The translations under genes and the position numbers were made by a program. Below the pieces are notes generated by a model. It ran no database searches. It was given only the letters and a program-made list of their open reading frames with translations, and was not told where the DNA came from. From Clostridium sp031626875 (GTDB lineage Bacteria; Bacillota; Clostridia; Clostridiales; Clostridiaceae), in the NCBI RefSeq assembly GCF_031626875.1, contig NZ_JANDMF010000005.1, forward strand, positions 62,001-126,000: 64,000 nt of DNA, read 5' to 3'. Of this stretch, positions 25,336 through 34,685 are shown in pieces (position 1 is the stretch's first letter; each line of letters starts with the position of its first letter).

Positions 25336-26328
25336 TTAATAATTTTCACTCTTCTTATCTCTTACCATAAGCTCACTTACACAAACCTTAGGTTCTTTTC
25401 CCATAAATAACACCTTATATAATGCATCTGTTATAGGCATAGATACACCTACTTTTTCCTTCAAATCATAAAAAGCCTTACAAGCTTTAACACCTTCTAC
25501 TATCATTCCAACTTCTTCAAGTGATTCTTCCATTTTTTTGCCTTGTCCAATCAAAATGCCAGCTCTTCTATTTCTTGAATGCATAGATGTACATGTAACT
25601 ATTAAATCTCCCATACCAGTCAATCCATAAAAGGTTTCAGCTTTGCCTCCAAGAGCTATCCCTATCCTTGTAATTTCAGCCATTCCCCTTGTCATTAATG
25701 CAGCTTTTGTATTATCTCCAAATCCTAATCCATCTATGACTCCAGACGCTAGAGCTATTATATTTTTAACAGCTCCACCAATCTCAACTCCAATTATATC
25801 TTCATTGGTATATACTCTAAAATCATTTGTCATAAATAAATCTTGAACATCTTCTGCATACTCCATTTTTCTAGATGTTACTACTATAGTTGTTGGAATT
25901 TCAGCTGCCACTTCTTCAGCATGACTTGGTCCAGATAAAATCACAACCGGATTTTTAAGTTCATATTCTATTACAACAGATAGTCTTTCATCAGTTTCAG
26001 GATCTATCCCTTTTGCTATTGAAATTATAGGAATATCTTCATCTATTACTTTCTTTATCTCCTTTGCCATTCCCTTTATTACATGAGATGGTATTGCTAA
26101 TACTAAATAATCCGCAAACTTTACTGCCTCTTCTAAATTGCTGTAAGCTTTTACGCTTTCTGGAATAATTAAATCCTTAATATATTTATCATTCCTTCTG
26201 TTATTATTAATGTCATTTATAACAGTTTCATCTCTATCGTATATTGATACTTCATGCCCCTTCTTTGCCAAAAGTATAGCTAATGCAGTACCAAAGCTTC
26301 CGCCACCAACAAAGGCTATTTTGCTCAT
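25336..26328 (-). CDS. gpsA: NAD(P)-dependent glycerol-3-phosphate dehydrogenase
   Basis: A 330-residue enzyme reducing dihydroxyacetone phosphate to glycerol 3-phosphate for phospholipids. Rossmann motif GGGSFGTALA at residues 8-17, SGPSHAEEVA, catalytic-lysine region GGAVKNIIALASG, and GLGFGDNTKAALMTRG are all present. It overlaps the der stop by one base (TAATG). Many clostridia have plsY between der and gpsA; here the two overlap directly, so plsY is elsewhere or absent. Confidence 0.97.
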   Translation of the reverse strand: MSKIAFVGGGSFGTALAILLAKKGHEVSIYDRDETVINDINNNRRNDKYIKDLIIPESVKAYSNLEEAVKFADYLVLAIPSHVIKGMAKEIKKVIDEDIPIISIAKGIDPETDERLSVVIEYELKNPVVILSGPSHAEEVAAEIPTTIVVTSRKMEYAEDVQDLFMTNDFRVYTNEDIIGVEIGGAVKNIIALASGVIDGLGFGDNTKAALMTRGMAEITRIGIALGGKAETFYGLTGMGDLIVTCTSMHSRNRRAGILIGQGKKMEESLEEVGMIVEGVKACKAFYDLKEKVGVSMPITDALYKVLFMGKEPKVCVSELMVRDKKSENY

Positions 26329-27647
26329 TATTTTTCCTTCCTCTCCCTATATTCTATTTGAATACCAGTTCCCTTAAAGTCAAAACTATTTCTTAATTGA
26401 TTTTCTAAGTATCTCTCATATGAGAAATGTCTAGCATTATTATCATTAACAAAGAATACAAACTTTGGAGGTTTAGTAGCAACTTGAGTTGCATAGAATA
26501 TTTTAAGTCTTTTTAGAGCCACAATTGGAGGTTCTTTCATTAGAACCGCTTTACTTATTACATCATTTAATATTCCAGTTGAAACTCTTTTATTATAATT
26601 ATCATAACACTTTTTAGCTAATTCTAAAACCTTATGAGTTCTTTGTCCAGTTAGAGCTGATATAAATAAGTATTCTGCATATGATAAAAATTTCAAGTTT
26701 TGTTGAAGATCTTTTTTAAAGTTATCCATCGTTTTATCATCTTTTTCTATAAGGTCCCACTTATTAACAATTACCATTATGGCTTTTTTCATTTCATGAG
26801 CATAACCAATTATCTTCTCATCTTGTTCAGTAATACCTTCTGTTGCATCTATCATTAAAATACAAACATCTGCTCTCTCAATTGCTGTAAGTGTTCTAAT
26901 AACACTATATCTCTCTATCTCAGCCTTAACTTTGCTTTTCCTTCTAACTCCTGCTGTATCAACTAGTATAAATTTACCTAGTTCATTTTCAAGATAACTA
27001 TCTATTGCATCCCTTGTTGTTCCAGGTACATTAGATACTATTACTCTTTCTTCTCCTAAAAGTCTATTAATTAAAGAAGACTTACCTACATTTGGTTTTC
27101 CAATCATAGCTATTCTAATATATTCATCTTCTTCATCTTCTGATCCAGTATTACTAAAGTTCTCTACAACTCTATCTAACATATCTCCAAGACCAAGTCC
27201 TTGAGATGCTGAAATTGTAATTGGATCTCCAATTCCTAAATTATAAAACTCCCATGCATTATCTTCTTCTTTAAGTGAATCAACTTTGTTTACCACTAAT
27301 ACAATAGGTTTTTTACTCTTTCTAAGCATGTTAGCAACTTCTTCATCTGCTGGAGTAATTCCTTCTTTTCCATCAACAATAAATACTATTACATCAGCAG
27401 TTTCTATTGCTATATTTGCCTGTCTTCTCATTTGCTTAACTATTACATCTTCACTATCTGGTTCTATTCCACCAGTATCAATCATTGTAAAATTATAACT
27501 TAACCATTCTGCTTCAGCATAAACCCTATCTCTTGTAACTCCAGGTGTATCTTCTACTATTGATATTCTTTTTCCTGCTAATCTATTAAACAATGTTGAT
27601 TTACCTACATTAGGCCTTCCAACCATAGCTACTATTGGTTTTCCCAT
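26328..27647 (-). CDS. der: Tandem-GTPase ribosome assembly factor Der (EngA)
   Basis: A 439-residue double-GTPase needed for 50S maturation. Two complete G domains are visible: GRPNVGKST with DTGG and NKVD, then GKPNVGKSS with DTAGV and NKWD, followed by the KH-like C-terminus. The ATG at 27647 is preferred over a GTG two codons earlier because GAGGAGGAAG then has good spacing. Its own promoter is at 27779-27807. It is co-translated with gpsA. Confidence 0.97.
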   Translation of the reverse strand: MGKPIVAMVGRPNVGKSTLFNRLAGKRISIVEDTPGVTRDRVYAEAEWLSYNFTMIDTGGIEPDSEDVIVKQMRRQANIAIETADVIVFIVDGKEGITPADEEVANMLRKSKKPIVLVVNKVDSLKEEDNAWEFYNLGIGDPITISASQGLGLGDMLDRVVENFSNTGSEDEEDEYIRIAMIGKPNVGKSSLINRLLGEERVIVSNVPGTTRDAIDSYLENELGKFILVDTAGVRRKSKVKAEIERYSVIRTLTAIERADVCILMIDATEGITEQDEKIIGYAHEMKKAIMVIVNKWDLIEKDDKTMDNFKKDLQQNLKFLSYAEYLFISALTGQRTHKVLELAKKCYDNYNKRVSTGILNDVISKAVLMKEPPIVALKRLKIFYATQVATKPPKFVFFVNDNNARHFSYERYLENQLRNSFDFKGTGIQIEYRERKEK

Positions 27648-27778
27648 TAGCACTTCCTCCTCTTACTACAGATAATTCGATATGTAAATCTTCTTTAGTT
27701 CTCATTTTAAATTCTTGCCTAAAAAAGAATAAATCTTCAAATAATCTTTTCTTTATGTAAAGTTTTCTATCTTATGCT

Positions 27779-27807
27779 ATATTACATTAATAATAAATTT
27801 AAGTCAA
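27779..27807 (-). promoter_or_regulatory. Sigma-A promoter of der-gpsA
   Basis: TTGACT (27802-27807), 17 bases, TAATAT (27779-27784), giving a leader of about 125 bases before the der ATG. Confidence 0.6.
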
Positions 27808-27936
27808 TTCTTATTAATAAGTCTATATATGTTTTCATTTATAATTCTTAATATATTATTTATACCTTGAATTCAATTTGCTAATAATACCCAAAGTAAT
27901 TAAAGTTCAAATAACAACATGAATATAAAAAATAAA

Positions 27937-27982
27937 AGGCTATCTTAAAATGATTGTAATTTATCATTAAATAAGACAGCCT
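27937..27982 (-). terminator. Terminator of the pst-phoU operon
   Basis: An 11-bp stem AGGCTGTCTTA / TAAGATAGCCT with one G-T pair and an AT-rich loop, followed on the minus strand by TTTTATTTTTTA, 36 bases after the phoU stop. Confidence 0.8.
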
Positions 27983-28017
27983 CCTAATATAGTAAATTTT
28001 TAATTTATTAATGGCTA

Positions 28018-28680
28018 CTATTCATTTAAATCAACATAAGTTCCTTTACTCGAAAAAATAGTTCCTTCACAGATATTTGTAACTCTATCTCCTATTCTTT
28101 CTAAATATTTAGCAACAAATAATAACTGAGCAGTTTTTTCTTTTTTACTGTCATCAACTTTTATTATGCTTAAAATATCAGCAAATATTCTCCTATAAAT
28201 CGCATCGACATTATCATCCATCTTGCATATTTCATATGCTTTATCAACATCTCTCTCAATATATGCATTTATAGATAAATCAATCATTTTTCTTACTTGT
28301 TCTTCCATATCCCATAATGCTAAAGTTTGTTCTGGGAAACTTCCACTAGATAGATTAATCTCTTTTGTTATCTTGCAAATATCAACAGCATGGTCTGCCA
28401 TTCTTTCTAAATCCGTCACTATCTTTGTAGCTGTAAAAACATTTCTTAAATCTTTTGCTAAAGGTTGTTCTGTAGCAATGAATTTTATGCATTCTTCTTC
28501 AATTTGTTGTTGTAAATCATCCACTTTATCATCAGAACTCACAATTTCTTCAGCTGCTTTTATATCATGATTTTTAAGTGCAACCATACTTCCATAAATT
28601 TGTTTTTCAACTAAATTTGACATCAAAAGTAACTTACGATTAATCTCATTTATTCTAGATTTTTGAGAAATTCTAGTCAT
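28018..28680 (-). CDS. phoU: Phosphate transport and signalling protein PhoU
   Basis: A 220-residue all-helical protein of two PhoU repeats, each with the E/D-x3-D metal-binding pattern (ATKIVTDLERMADHAVDI near residue 85 and VAKYLERIGDRVTNICEG near residue 190). PhoU connects the Pst transporter to the PhoR/PhoB two-component system and prevents toxic phosphate uptake. It is last in pstS-pstC-pstA-pstB-phoU, 18 bases after pstB, with AGGAGGCTAGG upstream of its ATG. Confidence 0.96.
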   Translation of the reverse strand: MTRISQKSRINEINRKLLLMSNLVEKQIYGSMVALKNHDIKAAEEIVSSDDKVDDLQQQIEEECIKFIATEQPLAKDLRNVFTATKIVTDLERMADHAVDICKITKEINLSSGSFPEQTLALWDMEEQVRKMIDLSINAYIERDVDKAYEICKMDDNVDAIYRRIFADILSIIKVDDSKKEKTAQLLFVAKYLERIGDRVTNICEGTIFSSKGTYVDLNE

Positions 28681-28698
28681 TTTTCCTAGCCTCCTAAC

Positions 28699-29448
28699 TT
28701 ATCCAAATCTTCCCGTTATATAATCTTCTGTTCTTTTATCTCTTGGTTTGTAAAAAATATTTTCTGTAGCATCAAATTCAACAACTTCACCATTTAGAAA
28801 GAAAGCAGTCTTATCAGCAATTCTACCTGCTTGTTGCATATTATGTGTTACTATTATAACCGTGTACTTTTTTTTCAATTCATCCATTAGTTCTTCTACT
28901 TTACTAGTTGAAATTGGATCTAATGCTGATGTTGGTTCATCCATTAATATTATTTCTGGTGATGTTGCTAATGTTCTTGCAATACAAAGTCTTTGTTGCT
29001 GTCCTCCTGAAAGTCCAAGAGCACTTTTCTTTAATCTATCCTTTGTTTCATCCCACAAAGCTGCTCCTTTAAGGCTTTTTTCTACAATCTCATCTAGTAC
29101 TTTTTTATCTTTTATCCCATGTATTTTAGGACCATAAGTTATATTATCATAAATTGACATAGGAAAAGGATTAGGTTTTTGAAATACCATACCTACTCTT
29201 TTTCTTAAAGCAATTTCATCATAATCATCATAAATATTTTTACCTTCAAATAAAACCTTACCATCAACTTTTACAATTTCAATTAAATCATTCATTCTAT
29301 TTAAAGTTCTTAAAAATGTAGACTTACCACATCCAGATGGACCAATAAGTGCAGTAACCTCATTTTTATTTATATCTAAATTTATCTTTTTTAATGCTTG
29401 ATTTGTTCCATAATAAAGATCTAAATCTTTTGTCTCAATAATAGCCAT
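28699..29448 (-). CDS. pstB: Phosphate ABC transporter ATP-binding protein
   Basis: A 249-residue ABC ATPase energising high-affinity phosphate import. Walker A GPSGCGKST, Q-loop FQKPNPFPMSIYDN (diagnostic of PstB), signature LSGGQQQRL, Walker B ILMDEPTSALDP and the switch His in IIVTHNMQQA are all intact. It follows pstA by nine bases. AGGAGAAGAAG precedes the ATG. Confidence 0.98.
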   Translation of the reverse strand: MAIIETKDLDLYYGTNQALKKINLDINKNEVTALIGPSGCGKSTFLRTLNRMNDLIEIVKVDGKVLFEGKNIYDDYDEIALRKRVGMVFQKPNPFPMSIYDNITYGPKIHGIKDKKVLDEIVEKSLKGAALWDETKDRLKKSALGLSGGQQQRLCIARTLATSPEIILMDEPTSALDPISTSKVEELMDELKKKYTVIIVTHNMQQAGRIADKTAFFLNGEVVEFDATENIFYKPRDKRTEDYITGRFG

Positions 29449-29457
29449 CTTCTTCTC

Positions 29458-30342
29458 CTACTTTCCACTATATGCTCTTAATAACCAATTTCCTAATAAT
29501 CTTGCTATCAAATTAAATAATAACACCGCTAGAAGCAATACTGCTGCTGTACCATTGGCAATTGAAACAGAATCTGGTACTACACCCTCTGAATTAAGTT
29601 TCCATATATGAACAGCTAAAGTTTCTGCTGGTTTAAACAATGAAAAAGCTGATGTTTTACCAACCAAACTTATATTATTAAAATTTAAACTTCCTGAGCT
29701 TAATCCAGCTGTATATAAAAACGCTGCTGCTTCACCAAATATTCTCCCTGATGCAAGAATAATACCAGTTAAAATTTCTCCCATAGCAGTAGGCAACGTA
29801 AGCCTTGCTATTGTTTGCCATTTACTCGCACCTAATCCTAATGATGCTTCTTTAACTCTAGAACTAGCAACCTTAAGTGCATTCTCAGAAATTCTAGTCA
29901 TAGATGGTATATTTAAAATACTTACAGATAACGCTCCTGCTATAACAGAATATCCCCACCCTGCCATATTAACAAAAACTAACATACCAAACATACCTAT
30001 CACAATTGATGGAAGAGACGACATAGTTTCCAATGATAATCTAACAAATCTTACTATAGGTCCTTCCTTTGCATATTCAGCTAGATAAATTCCAGCCCCA
30101 ATACCTACTGGAACAGTAAATATCAAAGAAACTAGTAGCATATAAAAAGAGTTAAATAATTGAGGTCCTATACCACCTCCAGCTGATGTTGTTTTAGGTG
30201 TACCAAATAGAAAACTAGGTTTTAGCATTCCTATTCCTTTTGACAAAATATATAATATAAAAGCACCTAAGACAACAACCACAAAAAAGCTCATTATGTA
30301 GATTATTATTGTTGCAAGTTTATCAGCTTTCTTAGGACTCAT
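29458..30342 (-). CDS. pstA: Phosphate ABC transporter permease PstA
   Basis: A 294-residue inner-membrane permease with about six transmembrane helices. The coupling loop carries the EAA-type motif EASLGLGASKWQTIARLTLP, and GRIFGEAAAFLYTAG follows. Its ATG overlaps the pstC stop (ATGA), so the two permease subunits are translationally coupled, fitting their assembly as a heterodimer with PstB. Confidence 0.96.
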   Translation of the reverse strand: MSPKKADKLATIIIYIMSFFVVVVLGAFILYILSKGIGMLKPSFLFGTPKTTSAGGGIGPQLFNSFYMLLVSLIFTVPVGIGAGIYLAEYAKEGPIVRFVRLSLETMSSLPSIVIGMFGMLVFVNMAGWGYSVIAGALSVSILNIPSMTRISENALKVASSRVKEASLGLGASKWQTIARLTLPTAMGEILTGIILASGRIFGEAAAFLYTAGLSSGSLNFNNISLVGKTSAFSLFKPAETLAVHIWKLNSEGVVPDSVSIANGTAAVLLLAVLLFNLIARLLGNWLLRAYSGK

Positions 30343-31232
30343 CTTAATTCACTCCTTTTTTCTATCCTTCTAACAATTAATATAAATAAGAAGGAAATTA
30401 TAAGCAATATTAAAGCTAATGACCATAAAGCATCATTCCATGCTGTTCCAGATGCAGTATTAGCCATATCCATAGTTATAATACTTGTCAAGGTTGCTGA
30501 TGGAGACATAAGGTCTGCTGTAAGTTTAACAGTATTTCCAATTACCATCTGAACTGCTAAGGCTTCTCCAAATGCTCTTGCAATTCCCAAAACAACACCT
30601 GTTAAAATCCCACTTTTTGAACCAGGAATAATAACATTCTTTATTGTTTGCCATCTTGTTGCTCCTAAACCATATGATGCTTCAATATGTTCTCCTGGAA
30701 CACTTTTTATTGCGTCAATTGATAATGTTGCTATAGTTGGTAAAATCATTAGAGCTAGTACTAAAATCCCTGCCAATAGAGAATAACCTATTCCACCACC
30801 ATGTTCTTTTATAAAAGGTACAAGTACTGATACACCAACCCAACCATAAACAACAGAAGGAATTCCAACTAATATTTCAAGTGATGGTTTTATTACCTTA
30901 TTTCCTAACTTCTTAGATATAACATTAACAAATATCCCCAACGAAATAGCAACAGGTGCACTAATCATTACTGCACCTATTGATACCAAAGTAGACCCCA
31001 AAATGAAAGCCAACGCTCCATAGGATGCAGGGCTTCCACCTGGTTTCCACTTATCTGAGAACAAGAATTGTGTTATACTGAAGTTTCCCTTTATAAACAA
31101 TTGCAATCCTTTTTGGGCAATAAACACAATAATTGAAATTGTTATAACTATTATTAATAGCCCACATATGCTTGCAAATGTTTTTCCTAAATATTCGTTT
31201 AATAAACGTTCTTTAAAACTTCTTTTTTCCAT
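30339..31232 (-). CDS. pstC: Phosphate ABC transporter permease PstC
   Basis: A 297-residue partner permease with about six transmembrane helices. EASYGLGATRWQTIKNVIIPG is the ATPase-coupling loop and GIARAFGEALAVQMVIGN the conserved segment shared with PstA. It is 23 bases downstream of pstS. The ends of the protein (RSFKERLL; RRIEKRSELR) are charged and cytoplasmic. Confidence 0.96.
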   Translation of the reverse strand: MEKRSFKERLLNEYLGKTFASICGLLIIVITISIIVFIAQKGLQLFIKGNFSITQFLFSDKWKPGGSPASYGALAFILGSTLVSIGAVMISAPVAISLGIFVNVISKKLGNKVIKPSLEILVGIPSVVYGWVGVSVLVPFIKEHGGGIGYSLLAGILVLALMILPTIATLSIDAIKSVPGEHIEASYGLGATRWQTIKNVIIPGSKSGILTGVVLGIARAFGEALAVQMVIGNTVKLTADLMSPSATLTSIITMDMANTASGTAWNDALWSLALILLIISFLFILIVRRIEKRSELR

Positions 31233-31255
31233 TCATCCCATTCCTTAATGTTTAA

Positions 31256-32143
31256 TTATTTAACTTTCATCTCATTTCCTGATATAAACCCTAATTCCTC
31301 TACAGCTGATTTATTATCATCACTCATTATATAATCTATGAGTTTTTTAGACACTCCAGTTGCTTCACCTTTTGTATACATGTGCCCCCATGACCAGAAA
31401 GGATATTTACCAGTTGTGATATTTTCCTTATTACATTCAACTCCATCAATTGAAACTCCTATCAAATTTTCTTTAACTTCACTAGTATTCATATATGCAA
31501 GGCCCAAATAACTTATTGCCCCATCATTTTGTTTCATAGCAGTTAAAACCGATCCATTTTGATCCTGAGTTGCTCCAATTGAATCATTTTCGAATGCTTT
31601 ATTTCCATCAAGAATAGTCTTTTCAAAAGTAGCTCTTGTTCCTGAAGATGCTGGTCTATGAATAACAAAAATTTCTTTGTTTGGGCCTCCAACTTCATTC
31701 CAGTTCTTTATTTCTCCTGAAAAAATCTTTTTAATTTGATCCTTAGTTAAATTCTTAACTCCTAAATCTTTATGAACAGCTACAGCAAATCCTTGTGCTA
31801 CAACTTTATGATCAGTTAATTCTGCTGCTTTATCTTTATCTAATTTTTCTTCAGCAAAAATATCTGAATTACCTATGTTTACTGATCCTTCTGAAACTTG
31901 AGTTAGTCCTATTCCAGAACCACCTGCTTGAGCATTAATTTCATAACCAGAATTTTTTTCCTTAAATCCTTCTATCGATTTTTCCATAAGTGGCAATAAT
32001 GCCGAAGACCCACTTATAGAAATTGTTGTTTCTTCACTATTATTTCCAGAGTCTGAATTATTAGAACCACATCCAACTAAAGCTCCCCCAAGCATAGTAA
32101 CTAATAAAGTTCCAACTATAACTTTTAAACTTTTCTTTTTCAT
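31256..32143 (-). CDS. pstS: Phosphate-binding lipoprotein PstS
   Basis: A 295-residue extracellular phosphate-binding protein. The lipoprotein signal MKKKSLKV...LGGALVGC has its lipobox cysteine at about residue 25, followed by a Ser/Asn/Gly-rich linker. Phosphate-binding segments SGSSALLP, the HRPASSGTR loop and the internal AGGSGIGL are recognisable. First gene of the operon, behind tandem Pho-box-like repeats and a TATAAT at 32191-32255. GGAGGGG lies 11 bases before the ATG. Confidence 0.97.
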   Translation of the reverse strand: MKKKSLKVIVGTLLVTMLGGALVGCGSNNSDSGNNSEETTISISGSSALLPLMEKSIEGFKEKNSGYEINAQAGGSGIGLTQVSEGSVNIGNSDIFAEEKLDKDKAAELTDHKVVAQGFAVAVHKDLGVKNLTKDQIKKIFSGEIKNWNEVGGPNKEIFVIHRPASSGTRATFEKTILDGNKAFENDSIGATQDQNGSVLTAMKQNDGAISYLGLAYMNTSEVKENLIGVSIDGVECNKENITTGKYPFWSWGHMYTKGEATGVSKKLIDYIMSDDNKSAVEELGFISGNEMKVK

Positions 32144-32190
32144 AACTTTAACTTCCCCTCCGAAATCTATTTTTATATCTTACAATATAA

Positions 32191-32255
32191 ATTATAGGTG
32201 CTAAAAGTTAACCTAAGATTTGATTAATGTTAAGTTATATTAGATTAATGTTAAG
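32191..32255 (-). promoter_or_regulatory. PhoB-activated promoter of pstSCAB-phoU
   Basis: On the minus strand CTTAACATTAATC occurs twice (32243-32255 and 32222-32234), period 21 bases or two helical turns, as expected for tandem PhoB dimers. TATAAT (32191-32196) follows 25 bases downstream with no good -35. An oppositely oriented TTAACATT at 32261-32268 makes an inverted repeat with the distal box. Confidence 0.65.
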
Positions 32256-32294
32256 AAATTTTAACATTAAAAAAAGAATAGTTTATCTTCGTAT

Positions 32295-33974
32295 TTATAT
32301 ATGTTTGATTTTCACAGTAAACTTACTGCCTACATTCAGAGTACTATCAATAGTTATATCTCCATTAAATGCTTTCACAATATGTTTTACTATTGCAAGT
32401 CCAAGCCCCGTACCTCCACTTTTCCTAGCTTTATCTACCCTATAAAATCTTTCAAATATTCTAGGAATATCATCTTTAGGTATACCTATTCCATTATCTT
32501 GTACTTTTAATATATATTCTCCACCATTGCTATAACTACATATTTTTACTGTTGATCCTGTATTAGAATACTTTATTCCATTTTCCACTAAATTTAATAC
32601 TAACTGAAGAAATCTATCTTTTTCACCATATAACATTTCTGTATTAGTTTGCTCAAGTACTAAAGAAATATTCTTAGATTCTGCTAAACTTTTAACCATA
32701 TGTAGGACATCATCTATCTCTGCGTTTGGTGAAAATTCACTTTCTTCTCCAATACATTCACTTTCTATTTTTGAAAGTACCAAAATGTCATTAATAAGCC
32801 TGCTAAGCCTGTCTGCTTCTTTATCTATTATTCCTAAAAACTTTTTCCTTGTTTCATCATCCTCCACATATCTTAAAGTTTCTGCAAAACCTTTTATTGA
32901 TGTTAATGGAGTTTTTAATTCATGAGATACATTTGCAACAAATTGACTTCTCATATTCTCCAATCTCTTAATATCTGTTACATCTTGAACTGTTATAACT
33001 TTTCCTATCTTTTCCAAATCATATATTATAGTTGCTTTTTTTATTCTAAGAATTCTTTCAACTGGATGTAATAATTTAATTTCTCTCTCTGCTCCTTCAT
33101 TTCCATTTAAGAAATTATTTATATCATAATCCTTTATATAATCTGAAATTTTTTCTCCTGCGATTTCTCCCCTTATTCCAAAAATTCTTCTTGCATATGG
33201 ATTAATTGTAATAACTTCATCTTTTCTATTTACTGCAATAACTCCACTTTCCATACAACTTAGAATAGATTCTAATCTATTTTGCTTATCTACAACTTGA
33301 TTAATTTGATTTTGTAATTGATCAGCCATATTATTAAATGTTCTTGCTAAAGATCCAATTTCTCCTCCATTATCTTGATTTACCCTCATATGCAAATCTC
33401 CATTTGCAATTTTTCTTGTGACATTTTCCAAGTCCTTCAAAGGACCTACTATAGTCTTCACAAGTTTTGTAGATAAAAAAACAGAAAAAGCAAATATACA
33501 CACTATAATAGCAATCCAATAAAGATAAGTATCATGGTTAAAAAATACAACAGTTTCAAAAGGTATAGATGTTCTTAATATTGTCCCATCATCAAGTAAA
33601 GAGGCATAATATACAGTTTTTACATGAGTTGTATCACTAGCTCTTACTGAATAGCCACTACCATTTTTTAATGCTTCCTGAACTTCTACTCTCCCTAAAT
33701 GATTCTCTTCCAATTTTCCATAAGTATCATAAATAACTTTACCATCATTATTGATTAATGTGCATCTAACACCCACTTCATTTATTTTATAAGATTCTAT
33801 AATTTGAGGTTCTTTTATATTCAATTCCTTTACATAATTATTTAAGTTTCTCAATGATTCTGTAGTTTTTTCAATTTCATTATTATTAGCGATTATTATA
33901 AATAATGAAGTAGCGCTAAACAAAGCAAATATTACCGTTATTATAACACTAGTTAATATCTTACCTCTCATCAC
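32295..33974 (-). CDS. phoR: Phosphate-regulon sensor histidine kinase
   Basis: A 559-residue membrane kinase: transmembrane helix 1 (about residues 8-28), an extracytoplasmic domain, helix 2 (about 150-170), HAMP, PAS, then HisKA with the phospho-acceptor His in VSHELKTPLTSIKGF and a HATPase_c domain with ENGIKYS and VQDNGIGIPKDDIPRIFERFYR. Its frame starts with GTG inside the 3' end of phoB (14-base overlap); the following ATG is equally possible and neither has a strong ribosome binding site. Placement next to pstS supports PhoR over the WalK-type kinases that share this architecture. Confidence 0.9.
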   Translation of the reverse strand: MMRGKILTSVIITVIFALFSATSLFIIIANNNEIEKTTESLRNLNNYVKELNIKEPQIIESYKINEVGVRCTLINNDGKVIYDTYGKLEENHLGRVEVQEALKNGSGYSVRASDTTHVKTVYYASLLDDGTILRTSIPFETVVFFNHDTYLYWIAIIVCIFAFSVFLSTKLVKTIVGPLKDLENVTRKIANGDLHMRVNQDNGGEIGSLARTFNNMADQLQNQINQVVDKQNRLESILSCMESGVIAVNRKDEVITINPYARRIFGIRGEIAGEKISDYIKDYDINNFLNGNEGAEREIKLLHPVERILRIKKATIIYDLEKIGKVITVQDVTDIKRLENMRSQFVANVSHELKTPLTSIKGFAETLRYVEDDETRKKFLGIIDKEADRLSRLINDILVLSKIESECIGEESEFSPNAEIDDVLHMVKSLAESKNISLVLEQTNTEMLYGEKDRFLQLVLNLVENGIKYSNTGSTVKICSYSNGGEYILKVQDNGIGIPKDDIPRIFERFYRVDKARKSGGTGLGLAIVKHIVKAFNGDITIDSTLNVGSKFTVKIKHI

Positions 33975-34674
33975 TATCTAAAGGGTTAAACCTATACCCC
34001 ACCCCTCTTATTGTCTCTATATATCTAGGATTTTTATCATCTTCTTCAATTTTCTTGCGAATATATCTTATATGAACATCAACAGTTCTTGTTTCTCCAA
34101 TATACTCATATCCCCAAACCTTATCCAATAAAGTTTCTCTTTGAAGTATCTTTCCTCTATTCTTAATCAAAATTTCTAATAATTCAAATTCTTTCAATGT
34201 CAGGTCAACTTTACTATTATCTATAAGAACTTCATGTCTCTCAAAATTGACTTTTAATCTACCATCTTCAAAGATTTCTTCATTATAATCTTTTACATTA
34301 GACATTCTTCTAAGTAATGCTTTAACTCTCGCCAAGAGTTCTCTTACGGAAAATGGCTTTGTTATATAATCATCAGCACCTAGTTCTAATCCTAATATTT
34401 TATCCAGTTCCTCACCTTTAGCTGTTAACATTATTATAGCTATATTAGCAGTTTCTTTATTACTTTTCATTTCTTTACATACATCTAGTCCATCTATTCC
34501 AGGTAGCATTAAATCCAGCAATACAATGTCAGGTTTATTATCTTTCACTGACTTTAATGCATCAATTCCATTATTACTTGTAAAAACTTTATAACCTACA
34601 TTTTCCAAATTAAATTTCAAAAGTTCTAAAATATGTTCCTCATCATCAACTATTAGTATTTTTTCTTCAGCCAT
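33961..34674 (-). CDS. phoB: Phosphate-regulon response regulator
   Basis: A 237-residue OmpR-family regulator. The receiver domain (1-120) has the acidic pocket DDEEH, phospho-acceptor Asp in DIVLLDLMLPG and Lys in YITKPF; the C-terminal winged helix has RETLLDKVWGYEY and TVDVHIRYIRKKI. It overlaps phoR and lies 11 bases after pgeF, so pgeF-phoB-phoR may be one transcript. It presumably binds the TTAACATTAATC repeats upstream of pstS. Confidence 0.93.
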   Translation of the reverse strand: MAEEKILIVDDEEHILELLKFNLENVGYKVFTSNNGIDALKSVKDNKPDIVLLDLMLPGIDGLDVCKEMKSNKETANIAIIMLTAKGEELDKILGLELGADDYITKPFSVRELLARVKALLRRMSNVKDYNEEIFEDGRLKVNFERHEVLIDNSKVDLTLKEFELLEILIKNRGKILQRETLLDKVWGYEYIGETRTVDVHIRYIRKKIEEDDKNPRYIETIRGVGYRFNPLDSDER

Positions 34675-34685
34675 GTTTTATCCTC

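Larger units (their letters stand above)
27654..28017. other. Intergenic region between der and phoU
   Basis: About 360 bases without a gene. It holds the der promoter (27779-27807) and the phoU terminator (27937-27982). A 31-codon frame overlapping the der start has no ribosome binding site and was not kept. Nothing else is recognised. Confidence 0.6.

Noticed and set aside
27600..27700. A 31-codon frame (MRTKEDLHIELSVV...) overlapping the der start
   Set aside because: No ribosome binding site, ends inside der in another frame, no resemblance to a leader peptide.
32247..32268. Inverted repeat as a terminator of phoR
   Set aside because: On the minus strand the T run precedes rather than follows the stem, and the arms coincide with Pho boxes.
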